The notes under the pieces: model-generated
The model's input: the letters and a program-made list of their open reading frames with translations, nothing else
Database searches by the model: none
Told to the model about the DNA's origin: nothing
Shown here: one piece after another, positions 10,201 through 21,104 of the stretch
Layout of the letters: each line of letters opens with the position of its first letter
Numbering within the stretch: position 1 is the first letter of the stretch
Assembly (NCBI RefSeq): GCF_035582795.1
Contig: NC_134368.1
Span: forward strand, 30,750,501-30,814,500
Length of the DNA stretch: 64,000 bases
Direction of reading: 5' to 3'
Origin: Mycteria americana
Taxonomy: Eukaryota; Chordata; Aves; Ciconiiformes; Ciconiidae
Program-made: the position numbers and the translations under genes

Positions 10201-12986
10201 TGTCAATATATTCTTTCCACTGTGTCCAAGAGAGAGAATGTAAGTATCTGGAATGTATGTTAAGGAATGAAATTGGAGCATCTGTCATGGCAGATGTGCC
10301 ATTAGGCAGTTGGAGGTGGGTATAAAGGGCTTATCTGAACAATTTGTTCTGAACAGTAGTTGGAGAGGGAAAATGTAGAAACTTAACAATGTAAGGCATG
10401 TAAAAACAGCATGGCCAAAGTAAAGGCAACAGAGCCTGATTTCATTAACACTTGAGTGTGTGGGAAGAATTCAGAGTATAAACACTATGGAAAATAAAAT
10501 GTATTCTCACAGCAGTATGATTTCTGCTTAAAGGTATTTGTGACAGGTGTAAATGGGTTTTGGAAAGAGGATTAGTTTTTAGAACTATTAGATGTTGCAA
10601 ATAAGTGAAAGAATTGTATCCTATTAATACAGAAACGCCTTTGCAGGTTTGTTTTTCGTCTTTATTACTAATGGAAAAGCTTTGTTCATCCTGGAATTTA
10701 CTTTTTTCCTCTAGACCAGATTGAGTGAAGTCCCTCTCGGATTTAGTGGCCAGAATGTAAAACAGCTTCTGATACTTTCAGAGTTGCTGGCCTCCACACT
10801 TTCCTTCCAAAACAAATCTGCATTAAGTTCTGTCTACACAATTTTAGAACTGAGTTGTATTTTGTACAAAATGGGTTTCAAGAAGAGAGGATAACCTTGT
10901 GGCTAAGGCATTCAGTTGTTGTCTGAGAACTGGGATCTCGCTCTACCACATCCTTCCTACATAATAGAAGACAATTCAGTCATGTTTTGAGCTTGTTTTT
11001 TTAATAAAGATGTGCATTCTGTAATACATAACAACTGCACTTGTACAGGTGAGGCATAGGGCTCAATTCCCTTTGTCTTGGGTAGCTGTCTTGCATTGTT
11101 CTGTTAGGCACTCCCTGTATCCTGGATATCCCTATATCCCAGTTTTTTCTTAATTTAAACTTTGCAGTCTGCAATCCTGAGTACATGTAGAGAGATCAAG
11201 GTCTACAGTAGCTAATACAGAACTTTATTTCTTGTTATTTCATTAATTTCTGAATTTCTAGCTTAACGCTATCATCAGGGCATAAAAAGGTGGGGTTTTA
11301 CGTCCCATCCGTCACCAAAATTTGTTCAATTTCAAGACAACAAATGGAGATGGATAAGCTACTTAAAATAACAAAATGGAATCTTACATGTACACACATT
11401 ACTTTTGAGATGTTCAGAAGTTGTGTTATCAAATATATTAACTTTCTGACTGATTAGATGTAATGAATCTGCTGGGTACAGATGATGCTTCCTTTTCTTA
11501 GCAGAAACAAAAAAATCACTCCTTATGCCTTAATATACTACTGCTACATTGAACTAAAACTGGCACAGTTCTGAAAGGGGTCTTCATGTGCCTAGTGTAT
11601 TATGTTCCCTCTACTCATTTGAGAATTAATTTAATCTGAATTTCATGTAAACAGTAGAATAACAGAACAAAGAACCTCCTTGACTCACTCTTGCATAGTC
11701 AGTGTTACTTGATAGCTACTTAACTATCTACTGACAGTTCATGTAGTTGTAATAATACTGCAGGAAATATGTGCAGCGATACTATTTTAAGAGACGTATG
11801 GCTATGCAGAGGCATACGTGCAAACATGGTTATGGGTCTAAAGGCCATTGCTTTCTAGAAAGATCTGAAGTCACAAAAAAAGAGTGTATGCCTCATCTGT
11901 AATAGTGGTGACAGTTTTTTGGGAAAGTCTGTAGAAAGCAGCATCTCTGTATAGCAAGCTCTTAGCTTTGAGGAAGGAAATTTTACTAGAAAGTTGTTTT
12001 TTATTAAAAACCACTGTTAGATACTGCTATTTATTATTTATGTGTTAATTTATTTTATTTGTGGGTGAGCTGTAGTACAGGCAGTGGGGGAAGTGAAAAA
12101 TCCTGAAATCATGCTCTTTTTTCCTTTTTGACCTTTTCCTTTTTATGCAGGAAAAGGACCAGCGCAGCCTAGATATCAATACTGCCAAGTGTATGTTGGG
12201 CCTTCTTTTAGGAAAAACATGGTCCCTTTTTCCAGTATTTCACCAGTTTCTAGAGGTATGAAGTTTGAAACAGAATTACTTTTTTTTTTTTTCATCTGCT
12301 TCTCTGATACTTTAACTAGAGGTAGAATGAACAGCTAAGAATTTTTTGTTCTGATTTAGAATATACTGACCTCCAAAGCAGCACTTGTAACTGGTTATCT
12401 TTCCTTTCTTCCTTCTCCCCAAATCCTTATGCTGTTAAGGTCTATTTAATGCAGGACAAAGTATAGCATGTCTTTGATTTGTTTTTGGACTTTCATTTTA
12501 TTGCTGTATGTTTGTCTGCTAAAAGATGTCTTAATCAGAATCATGAATTATTCAACACTAGTTTGACTACTTAGTGGTTTCTTTAATCCTGTTCAGTTTT
12601 AGATGGCATACAGATTAAAATAATAATTCATCACAAGGTTTAAATTTTCTGTAAGAAAATCTGAATTTGAGGGAGTTGAAAATATATTTTAGTAACTTTT
12701 GTTCTTGCCTTAAGCAGCAATCAAAATACAAAGTTATCAATAAGGACCAATGGTGTAATGTTCTTGAATTCAGCAGAACAATTAACCTTGACCTCAGTAA
12801 CTATGATGAAGATGGAGCCTGTAAGTACTACCATATGTTGGTGTTCTAAAATAATTTATTTCTCTGAGCTTAATCATTCAGTGTCTTTTTACAAAATTTT
12901 GTAAAATACAGTTATTTGATCTCTCTACAGGGCCAGTGTTGTTGGATGAGTTTGTGGAATGGTATAAAGGAAAACAGATGACATAG
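1181..12986 (+). CDS. DCUN1D4: DCUN1D4, DCN1-like protein 4 (3' seven coding exons, 5' end outside window)
   Basis: DCN1-like proteins are co-E3 scaffolds that bind cullins and the NEDD8 E2 and stimulate cullin neddylation. Seven exons join in frame: 1181-1272, 3694-3764, 5404-5495, 6393-6501, 12151-12255, 12718-12820 and 12931-12986. Every intron has AG/GT ends. Together they encode about 208 residues covering essentially the whole potentiating-neddylation (PONY/DCUN1) domain, from [11 protein letters not shown] through [14 protein letters not shown]-like and [18 protein letters not shown] segments to the C-terminal [13 protein letters not shown] and a TAG stop. As I remember it the human protein is about 292 residues, so roughly 80 N-terminal residues lie left of the window. 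No frameshift or internal stop is seen. DCUN1D4 rather than DCUN1D5 is chosen on the sequence detail and on the LRRC66-SGCB-SPATA18 neighbourhood. Confidence 0.95.
1273..3693 (+). other. DCUN1D4 intron
   Basis: An A20 run at 1654-1673 is the only salient structure. All short ORFs here lack splice and conservation support. Confidence 0.75.
3694..3764 (+). CDS. DCUN1D4: DCUN1D4 coding exon b
   Basis: The acceptor is TTTGCAG and the donor GTAAGT. It encodes [19 protein letters not shown] and then VEPEN, the EF-hand-like N-terminal lobe of the PONY domain. It is 71 bp and in frame with both neighbours. Confidence 0.94.
3765..6392 (+). other. DCUN1D4 introns flanking the exon at 5404-5495
   Basis: This is AT-rich intronic sequence containing an A-rich homopolymer at 4028-4048 next to a C-rich stretch. 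No repeat family was recognised. Confidence 0.7.
5404..5495 (+). CDS. DCUN1D4: DCUN1D4 coding exon c
   Basis: The acceptor is AAAACAG and the donor GTAAGT. It reads [31 protein letters not shown]. This frame begins directly at the acceptor; a methionine-started ORF overlapping it in another frame is a shadow. Confidence 0.94.
6393..6501 (+). CDS. DCUN1D4: DCUN1D4 coding exon d
   Basis: The acceptor is TTCTTGTAG and the donor GTAAGT. It reads [18 protein letters not shown], then [18 protein letters not shown], the conserved central helices of the domain. The first base completes the Gln codon begun in exon c. Confidence 0.94.
6502..7360. other. DCUN1D4 intron left of the ERV fragment
   Basis: A 125-codon minus-strand ORF (6970-7347) lies here. 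It is AT-rich, has no recognisable domain and no splice context, and I treat it as chance. It could be a decayed continuation of the adjacent antisense retroviral fragment, but I see no gag or pol motif. Confidence 0.5.
7395..7728. repeat. Direct duplication with 196-bp offset in the ERV leader
   Basis: Copy 1 (about 7395-7528) and copy 2 (about 7591-7728) share TAGTAATTCC, ATGCAACTCAAATC and GGGTTTAACATTGCAAT in the same order, with scattered substitutions. Between them TAGTAATTCCCATA is itself repeated. Confidence 0.75.
7725..8110. repeat. 48-50 bp minisatellite in the ERV leader, about 8 units
   Basis: The block CCTGCTCC/GG-AGCATG begins near 7725, 7773, 7822, 7871, 7919, 7969, 8017 and 8063, a spacing of 46-50 bp. 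Units carry alternating CACAGATGCTTC and CACAGTCCCTTC cores. Short ORFs over this array on either strand follow from the near-triplet period and are not genes. Confidence 0.8.
8440..8457 (-). promoter_or_regulatory. Retroviral primer-binding site, tRNA-Lys type
   Basis: The minus strand reads TGGCACCCAACGTGGGGC. This differs by one base from the Lys-1,2 PBS as I remember it (TGGCGCCCAACGTGGGGC). It lies 8 nt beyond the LTR end, the expected place. Confidence 0.8.
8466..9028 (-). repeat. ERVK-type LTR (563 bp)
   Basis: On the minus strand the LTR starts TGTCCTGGTTTCAGC and ends AACCACAACA, giving TG...CA termini. A TATATAAAG box lies at 8775-8783 and a perfect TGACGTCA CRE-type palindrome at 8791-8798, just upstream of it. 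An ATTAAA poly(A) signal lies at 8593-8598, before a C/T-rich U5-like end. The order U3 (CRE, TATA), then poly(A) signal, then U5 is what an intact LTR needs. I recall near-identical LTRs across neoavian genomes. Confidence 0.85.
9029..12150 (+). other. DCUN1D4 intron right of the ERV fragment
   Basis: I recognise no gene or named repeat in this 3.1-kb AT-rich stretch. A 91-codon minus ORF at 9690-9965 has no family resemblance I can name. The GATGACATCATTTG-like text around 9490-9510 is not part of a defined element. Confidence 0.55.
12151..12255 (+). CDS. DCUN1D4: DCUN1D4 coding exon e
   Basis: The acceptor is TTTATGCAG and the donor GTATGA. It reads [20 protein letters not shown] followed by [15 protein letters not shown], part of the cullin-binding lobe. 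It is exactly 35 codons. Confidence 0.94.
12718..12820 (+). CDS. DCUN1D4: DCUN1D4 coding exon f
   Basis: The acceptor is TTAAGCAG and the donor GTAAGT. It reads [20 protein letters not shown], then [14 protein letters not shown]. In DCN1 family structures the W-C-N-V-L-E-F-S segment belongs to the cullin-binding patch. Confidence 0.95.
12931..12986 (+). CDS. DCUN1D4: DCUN1D4 terminal coding exon
   Basis: The acceptor is CTCTACAG. The exon reads (W)[17 protein letters not shown] and then a TAG stop at 12984-12986. The leading GG completes the Trp codon opened in the preceding exon. Confidence 0.95.
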
Positions 12987-13592
12987 GAGTTTAACTATGC
13001 ACAGCCACTCAAGAGTCACTGTTACCACAGTTATGTCAACCATTAGCCATAAACTGCTATTTGTATCAAAGTGCATGCTGCTTCTCTTGCACTGCATCCC
13101 TTTTGCAGGGAACTTTTGATGTTTGCTATTTAACAAGCTAGCTATGCTTGCTGTGTAGCATTGTTCTCTTTGAAGGCTGCTTTGCATTTTGTATTTACAC
13201 TACGAATTGGTGAACTTGCCAGCATCTTCACTGTGATTATGTGTATATTGCTGTCTAAATTTTGTATATGTGTATAAAAAAAAAGCTTCACCTAGGGATT
13301 ACTTCTGCAGAAATGTATTGTAAAAATAATTTTGTGGCATATTTCTAGTCATCACTTACATGTTTGTTGAAACTTTAGTTATTTTGTTTTTCTTTTGGTC
13401 TCAAATGTAGCATTTCAGAAAATGAAATTAACAGACTGCTTGGACATAGTTGTGTGAAAAACTATTGTCAATTTTAATGTTACTATTTGAGATGCCAGTT
13501 TCTGAGGGGAGAAGACATGCTGTGACTTTCTTCACAGGAATTCGCCAAACCTGACCTATTGCTTAATAGGAATGAAACATTGGTGTCTTAAA

Positions 13593-13593
<1 letters not shown>

Positions 13594-13615
<22 letters not shown>
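13594..13615. repeat. (TA)n microsatellite
   Basis: An uninterrupted TA dinucleotide run ends in ACACATATAAATATT, within the DCUN1D4 3' UTR. Confidence 0.85.
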
Positions 13616-13623
<8 letters not shown>

Positions 13624-13882
13624 AATATTAAAACACTGTAATAGTTGTACATGTCACAGATGATTTCCATTTGAAGAAAAAAGTACTGACTTTTTAATGT
13701 TAAAACTGCAGTCATCATTACAGGTACAAATGAACAAATTAAAGTACCTTTTAAAAATGGGTTTTAGACTTTCGTAAATTGCCTTTGGCATACTCCTTTT
13801 AATTTTTGGTGTACCAAGAGTGTTTGATCTATGTTGCAATCTAGTGAAATTGAAAATTCTAGCTAAAATTAGTGGTTTGGGG

Positions 13883-13888
13883 AATAAA
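13883..13888 (+). terminator. Proximal AATAAA poly(A) signal candidate, DCUN1D4
   Basis: This is a canonical AATAAA about 900 bp after the stop codon, with GT-containing sequence downstream. No cleavage site can be confirmed from sequence. Confidence 0.4.
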
Positions 13889-14750
13889 GTCTGCTCACCC
13901 CTAGCACACAGATAATATAGATTTGGGGTTTTTTTTTGTTTGTAACATTACTTTTTCCCAGGGTCTCTAACTTTGTGTTTCTAAATAATTAAAAATATGA
14001 TATCGAATAGTCAAAACATTACTTTTTCTTTCATGCTGGGGATTGGAACTTCCTAGCAGAATGTCCATTGCAGGCAATGGGCATGTTAAGCACCAGCATT
14101 AAATGACAGTACTTTTTAGTAGGGACCACTGCCTATTTCACTCATTTATTTATCTGTGTAGGACAGTTCTAGTGATTATTTTGGGGAAAATGAGTGAATG
14201 GAATGATGTTTAAGTTCTGTAATTTTGTCACGTTGTCTTTGCCTTACCCTTCTTTATTAAGTAATGTTACTGTTGATTTTTATAAATAGGTCCTTGAAGT
14301 ATCCGGTGCTATTAAACTTTGATCCCTAAGGATTTATTAAAATGTTCCATATTGATTCATGGAGCATTTAACAAAAAAGGGCCAGTGGATGTTTTGGAAC
14401 GAAGAATAACATTACTCTTCTGTAGAAATATTTTACAAGGTATTGGCAGTTTTCATATTTCTCTAGAATGCAGTCCAGGGGAAAGGGGGGAAAGTGTTTC
14501 AGGTTGAATGTGAAATTTTCAGCTGTATTGAAGGTCCTATTCTGTCATCACTGAAGTCAGGAACAACTGTCATTAACTTGACTACTTTCAGGATTAAGCC
14601 TCGTTTAGCAAAAGCACATTAGTTTGCTGCCCTGGACCAGGAGGTTGTAATTGTGGTGCTACAGGTGGTCAGTTGTGTTCAAATTTGTCCGTTGTTGTTG
14701 TTGGTTGTTGTTTTTTGTTGGTCAAACTCAGCTGCCAAAGACAAAAATTG

Positions 14751-14805
14751 TTTGTGTGTGTGTATATTTGTATATACATAAATATACAATATGTATGCAT
14801 ATACA
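14751..14805. repeat. TG/TA-rich simple sequence
   Basis: GTGTGTGTGTATA passes into alternating ATATAC/ATATGTATGC sequence. It is a low-complexity tract in the DCUN1D4 UTR. Confidence 0.7.
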
Positions 14806-16289
14806 AAACCCAGAATTTCATGATACGAAGAAGAAAATACTACCTTTCCCTGTGAAATAGTCATGTTCAGATTTCCATGACACTAAATAGCACTCTTTAA
14901 AGTTAATAGTGGTAAAACATACATAGTCATTGCTTTCTCCTGTACTAATACGCATAACCTTAATTCCATGTTTGATGCCAGTTTGCACAAGAAATTAAAT
15001 CAGTGGAGTGTGGTATTTAATGTTTACAATAAGCCTCTTACTAAAACACACACGTTTTATTAAGACTTCTGATGTAAATGTGTATATTACCATAGTATAA
15101 CCGTAAGGAAATAATCAGTGGAGCTGCTGGTTTAGTTCTTAAAAGAATGAACTTAGAAGCAATATAACTTTTAACATTAGGCTAAATTGTGGTTGCTAAG
15201 CTTTTAAGTGAAATACTGTAATTGTTCTTAAATGTTAAGCTAGTTACTGACTCTAGAAAACTGTTTAGCACAAATTGGCATGAATCCTGCAACAAATACA
15301 AGGTTTCTGTAAAAGGTTTTGTATGTCACAAATAATTTGGCTTCCAATAATGGAAGCAAGAGCCAAAGACACTTTTAATCTATTACTGTTATAGGTATAA
15401 CTTTCATATAACAGGGTCAACAGAAATCTGTTCAGCTCAACCAGGTGCTCTTTTCCCAAGCTTTGCTAACGTTTAGCAGAATACAAAATTTAATTAAAAG
15501 CAAAGAACACAGAGGAAAAGAAACCTCAGAAAGTAGTCACACTGTATAAGTAAACAAACTCTTCATTTCTTCTTTGGGTAAAAGTAATCGGGTGTGATGG
15601 AAAGGAAGAATGTGTTTGGAAATGAATTAGATATATGCTGTAATTTTTTTTTCTTCTACTTGCAAGCAGGATGAATCTGTAGTCTTCAGCTGGTTTATAA
15701 ACTTGCATCTTCATAATGTAAACCACAAATTCAGTTACAGCTAGTAGATAGCTTTACTGACGTTTATAGAGAACAAATGGACTAAAATGGACCCGTACGG
15801 CTTGATAAGCTTCCCCGTGCTATCCATCCTTCTGGTTTTGCTATATACACTGGTAAACAGGATCCTAACGTTGCCAGCTCTTGTATTTTGGAGAAATTCT
15901 CTCTCATTTTTAAATAATTGTGGAAATTTAACTAAGCTACTCGGTTTATCTTGTATTTAGTACAAGTTTGGTGTTTCCTTTTTTGTTTGTTATGCCATCA
16001 TATAGTTGATGTAGGGTTTGGGGTTTTTTTTCCTCTTTTCAAAAGTAATATACAGAATATGCTGACTTCTCGGACAAGACACTGAGAGGTCATTCTGGCA
16101 GAAGTGTCACAGGTCTTATGCTAATCTTTTTGGTGTACTATTACTGTCCTTATAGCAGAAACTTGATGATCTATGTGCAATTCATTCTTGGTATTTGGGA
16201 GATGTGAAGTGGAAAGCCAGTTAGTGAAATGAAAACAGCATCCAGAGACTATAGCAGTGCACACTCTAAGTTGATAGATGACAAACATT

Positions 16290-16347
16290 TGGACTCGATG
16301 ATCTTAAAGGTCTTTTCCAACCTAAATGATTCTATGATTCTATGAAT
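16290..16347 (+). mobile_element. CR1 LINE 3'-end fragment
   Basis: This is only the last ~58 bp of a CR1: the TTGGACTCGATGATCTTAAA segment and TTCCAACCTAAATGATTCTA, then the ATTCTATG 8-mer tail. It lies inside the presumptive DCUN1D4 3' UTR in sense orientation. Confidence 0.85.
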
Positions 16348-17282
16348 ATTAGTAACCAAAACATTCAACAAATTAAAATTCATTCTACAGAAAAATAATA
16401 TTAAGTATTTAAAATATTAATATAATTCTGTGTTACTATTTTTTCACTTTTTGTCTCTTTCAAGGAAAGCAAACTGAAGAGGATGGAATTTATTGGAATC
16501 CTTCATGTACTTGAGTTTTCATTTAAAACCTGTTTAAGGTTGTTTTTAAGCTACAGTAAATATTTGGTTACCTTTGTGTAGCCTTTTCTAACATTTGTAG
16601 AGGACTGGAGGCTTCTCCCATTTTACCACAAATACATGCATTTTATTTCATCACAAATATACTCACACAACCAAAATTAATTGCAGCTCATTGCTACTTG
16701 GTTAATGTTCCCCAGTTACTTTTTTGGAGGGCAAGAAATGGACTTCAGTTGTGTTAACGTTTTCCCAGATTTCTGTTGACCCTTGGTCACAAGTCTAGCA
16801 AATTGTTTAATACTCTTGGAATTCATATAGACAGCTTTAAAAGTTAGCTTGTGTCCTGCTTTTACTTAAAACTGCTAAAATACCTCTTTCTAGGCCTTAT
16901 ATTTTGTCTTTTCATATTGCTGTAAAAATGTATAGAATCCATCCACCAACTAAATAGTTTGTTGTCTGTAATTGAGACCAAAACTTGGCTTGATATTTTT
17001 TTGTTTGTTTTTTATTTTTTAAATTCCCCCTCCTCCCCTGTGTGTGCGCGTGTGTACATGTGTTGTCACAAAATAGTACCTACTGATGCTGCTGTTGTAG
17101 GAACAGCAGTTAACCTGTAACTGTGAATGATTTGTCTTAGTTCTTTGGATATTACATAAATAAGGTGTGCTAAACTCCTGTGACTCACGACCTGATGAAA
17201 ATACTGTTACACCACTTAACATGAGTTCATCCGGTTGATTTTTAGGTCTTTTGCTGGTGTTGATGTAAAACAGCATCCCACA

Positions 17283-17288
17283 AATAAA
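17283..17288 (+). terminator. Distal AATAAA poly(A) signal candidate, DCUN1D4
   Basis: This canonical hexamer is followed by TG-rich sequence (GTATTTGTGTTGG), a plausible downstream element. It lies just upstream of the intergenic CR1 copy. Confidence 0.4.
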
Positions 17289-17599
17289 CAGTATTTGTGT
17301 TGGTTTCAGCAACTGACTTCAGATTTTTCTGTGGTTTATGCTTCAGAAATTCTCGTATCTGAACATGCATTGTGTCAGCTGGCTATCTTTATTATTTAGT
17401 AGCAGAGAACTTGTATGTACAATCTTGTAATCCTTATTTCTAATAGTAAGGCAAATCAGTATTTAAAACTTTGTTGGAAAAAGGTAGGTTTCAGATGGAG
17501 TGTGTGGGTGTAAAACAGTATTGTAATACAAAAGTTTTCAACAAAAAGAGTCAATTTGAGCAGCAATGTCTCTTAAGACAAAATTTTACAAGAAGCATG

Positions 17600-18750
17600 A
17601 TCACTACCCACTCATCTTGACACAGGCTTTCGGCCCATGAGGTCCTCATAGAAAAGCTGTTGATGTCTGCTCATCCAGCCCATACAGTGAGGTAGACTGA
17701 AAACTGGCTGAACGGCAGGGCCCAGAGGGTGGTGGTCAGCAGTGCAGTCTAGTTGGAGGCCAGTGCCTAGTGGTGTACCCCAAGGGTCAATACTGGGTCC
17801 AGTCCTGTTCAGCATCTTCAGTAGTGACATGAATGATGGGGCAGAGTGTACCCTCAGCAAGTTGCCTGATGACACCAAACTGGGAGGAGTGGCTGATACA
17901 CCAGAGGGTCATGCTGCCGTCCAGAGGGACCTCCACAGGCTGGAGAAATGGGCTGACAGGAACCTCATGAACTTCAACAAGAAGAAGTGCCAAGTCCTGC
18001 ACCTGGGGAGGAACAACCCCATGCACCAATATATTCTGGGGGCTGCTCAGCTGGAAAGCAGCTTGGCAGGAAAGGACCTGGGGTCCTGGTGGACGCCAAG
18101 TTGAACGTGAGCCAGCAATGCCCTTGCCACAAAGAAGGCTAATGGTATGCTGGTCTGCGTTAGACAAAGTATTGCCAGCAGGTAGAGGGACGTGATTCTT
18201 CCCCTCTGCTTAGCACTGGTGTGGTCACACCTGGAGTACCGTGTCTAGTTCTGGGCTCCCCAGTACCAGAGACACCCTGACATACTGGAGAGAGTCCAGC
18301 AAAAAGGGCCACAAAGATGATAAAGGACCAGAGCTTCTCTCCGATGAGGAAACGCTGAGCGAGGTGGGACCGTTTAGCCTGGAGAAGAGAAGGTTCTGGG
18401 GGGGATCTTACTAATGTATATAAATATTTGAAGGGAGCGTGTAAAGAAGATAAAGCCAGACTCTTTTCAGCAGTGCTCAGTGACAGGACTGGGGGCAGTG
18501 GGCACAAACTGAAACACAGGAGGTTCCCTCTGAGCATTGGGAAACACTTTTTTGACTGTGAGGGTGACTGAGCACGGGCACAGGTTGCTCAGAGAGGTTG
18601 TGGTGTCTCCATCCTTGGAGATACTTGAAAGCCATCTGGACATGGCCTGGGCAACTGGCTGTAGGTGGCCCTGCTTGAGCAGGGGGTTGGACTAGATGAC
18701 CTCCAGAGCTCCCTTCCAACCTCAACCCTTCTGTGATTCTGTGATTTCTA
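17600..18750 (+). mobile_element. CR1 LINE, 5'-truncated, ORF2 3' part plus 3' UTR
   Basis: The plus strand carries decayed CR1 reverse transcriptase: GVPQGSILGPVLFSIF, then PDDTKLGG where active copies have FADDTKL, then a WADRNLMNFNKKKCQVLHLG-like stretch. The 3' end is TTGGACTAGATGACCTCCAG...TTCTGTGATTCTGTGATT. Several frameshifts break the frame after 18104. It is an intergenic, dead copy. Confidence 0.92.
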
Positions 18751-21104
18751 AAAGCATATGCTAAAGAAAATTCTCTTAAGTTACTCAGATGTAATGCTGG
18801 AAGAGAAGACCAGTCTAGCAGTATTTAAATGTGGTGATATTTTGATCTGAGGGTCTGTTCATGGCCTTAAACACTTGTGTTTTTCTTTTTAGAAGAGTTT
18901 TTCAATTATTTGACTTGTAATGAGCTGTCACATTGATCTTTTTAAAGCAAAAATGGTAGTATCTAAGCAAGGCAGTAGAAAAGCTGCTAGCAATAAGATG
19001 TGACAGTTACAGCCTAAATATCCATAATACATTCGCAAATTTAGTTTTTAAAGGAGCCATGAATTGATCTTACTACTTTGTATTGCTTGCAGAGTTACAA
19101 ATCTGTTTTTGAGTAGGAAACAGACTTAAAAGCTGGCAAAGACAATAAAGAACACATGTAAGAGATTTCACAAGAAAATTTTTTTTTAATATTTTGCACT
19201 CTTTGAGCTACCAGTCCTAAGGCTCTTGACTTAAAATATTATTTCAAGTTGAATGTATTTACAATTAGAATATTGTAATGTAGAGTCCATTCTAGAGAAG
19301 CAGTTCTTCATTACATTCATGTTGGTGATGAAGGCTGGGATTGCCTTCACCAGTTCTCAGAATGTAGCCTGCTGTTTGTATTTATCAGAGGGGGTGAGTC
19401 ACAGTCTTCTGTACCATGAAAACTTTAATATTAACTATCCACATAGTTTCTGATGTTAATTATATGTAGGTTTAATGTGAATGTCTTGTCTTTATATTCA
19501 AGGGTTATTTTCTAGCCCAGTTATCAGCATAACTCTGGGAAGATTGAAATGCTTTGTACCTACAGCAAACAATTCGATAATTATCAAGGTATCATAAATA
19601 TGTGTTTGAAAATGAGAGCTTTGTTTCATTCTGATTACTGTATCTGAAGTTCTCGATCTACTCTTAAGACTCAGTCTTTTTTCCTATACTGATTCACTGT
19701 ATGAGGGATACTATGTCCTGTCAGCCCTGGAGCTCAGCACGCCGTTGTGCTATGTGGGTGTGCTCTGGGTGTGCCCAGACTATTACCAACATCCTCTTGG
19801 CTGCCTTCTCGTGCTTCATTTATGAATTCGTACAGCATACGCTCAGCCACCGTTTTTATTGAGCCTATTCTGTGAGTTAGTCTGTTTACTCACTATCAAC
19901 TGTGATAGTAACTGTGATAGTAACGTCTTACTTTAACATGAGTTTTGCTACCTGAAGTTACTGATGAAGCTAAAGAAGTTTCAGCATCCCTAGAGCAGTT
20001 GCAGTTGTGCCTCTCAGCTAAACTAGTGAATTTTTCAGTGCGAACAAGATACAGTGGATTGATACCAGCTGAAATGTAAAGAAAAGTGAGTGGATAAAAT
20101 CTCAGAGGGAGTCAGTGAATGGGGGACTGTATAGCTATTGTATACAGAAGGGCATGGAGAAATAGGATGGATGGAGAGGAGCGAGAGTATGAAGAGTACT
20201 GCTTGGAAGCCACAGAAAATATAAAAGATTTTGTATTAACTTCAAGAGCAATTGCTAATGAAGTGAGGGACTAATAGGAAGGAGAAGCAGCTGAGTGTTT
20301 GGGTTTGAATGAACAAGTGATAATAAGAGTGTCTGGAGTGATCAGTAGTAAAGGAAAGGTGCAAGATTAGGCAGAAATCTGAAGGTAAGTTTGAGACAGA
20401 ACATCAACAATATTCTAACAGTAGAATGAAATACTTTGTCACATGTTAAAAATCCCGTGATGAAGGAGCAAATTTCTTTTCTCTGATGAGAACAGCAGAT
20501 AACCTTTTTCTGTAACTTTATGCCAGAAGGAGAGGCTTAGAAAAGTTGCAGCTTCTCACAAGTAGTGTCTGCATTGCCACTGCAGCATTCCCATGGCCAG
20601 ACAAAAGATGAGAAAATAATTTTCCAATATATATTTTGAAAGCCTGCTGAACTGTAGCAGAAGCAAATGACAACAAATGACAACATTGCTGTGTATAAGA
20701 CATCAACAGAGCCACTCAAATATCTCCCCCCCCCCGCCCCGATCCATGAAATTGGCTTGCTTATGTAGTAGATTTCTTAACTTGTTAGCAGCTGGTACAG
20801 CCAAAAAGAGACAGACCTTGGAGAGGTCTGTCAGCACAGTGTTTGAAGACTCATAAATGCCATAAAGAGCAAGTCTGCACTTCTTCATATATTCCATTTT
20901 TAAACTTGCTTTGGCTACAAGTAACTTCCGTGTATAATGAGCTTTACTGAAAGCTGGTTATGGGTGCTAAGAAAAGCACTAGTGGTGAGGAAATGCTGTT
21001 CTGTTTTCTGTTCCTAGTGGCTATGTAGCTGTTCCTATGAGGAATTGCGCTCAAATTAGCCAGTTCTGTACTTCTAGACAGCCTCTAAAAACCACAGGTG
21101 TTTT
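18751..21104. other. Intergenic sequence between two CR1 copies
   Basis: No gene is recognised. A short duplication (AACTGTGATAGTAACTGTGATAGT) lies near 19898-19922, and a purine-rich patch at about 20080-20400. A C-rich homopolymer lies at about 20727-20741. Confidence 0.6.

Larger units (their letters stand above)
12987..17300 (+). other. DCUN1D4: DCUN1D4 3' UTR (extent inferred)
   Basis: This AT-rich non-coding sequence follows the stop codon. Candidate poly(A) signals are AATAAA at 13883-13888 and at 17283-17288, which would give short and long UTRs of about 0.9 and 4.3 kb. A (TA)n tract near 13594-13615, GTT-rich and TG/TA-rich tracts at 14691-14800, and a 58-bp CR1 tail at 16290-16347 lie inside it. 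The distal end is a guess. Confidence 0.5.

Noticed and set aside
13594-13615. TA repeat as a replication or recombination element
   Set aside because: It is an ordinary microsatellite in a 3' UTR.
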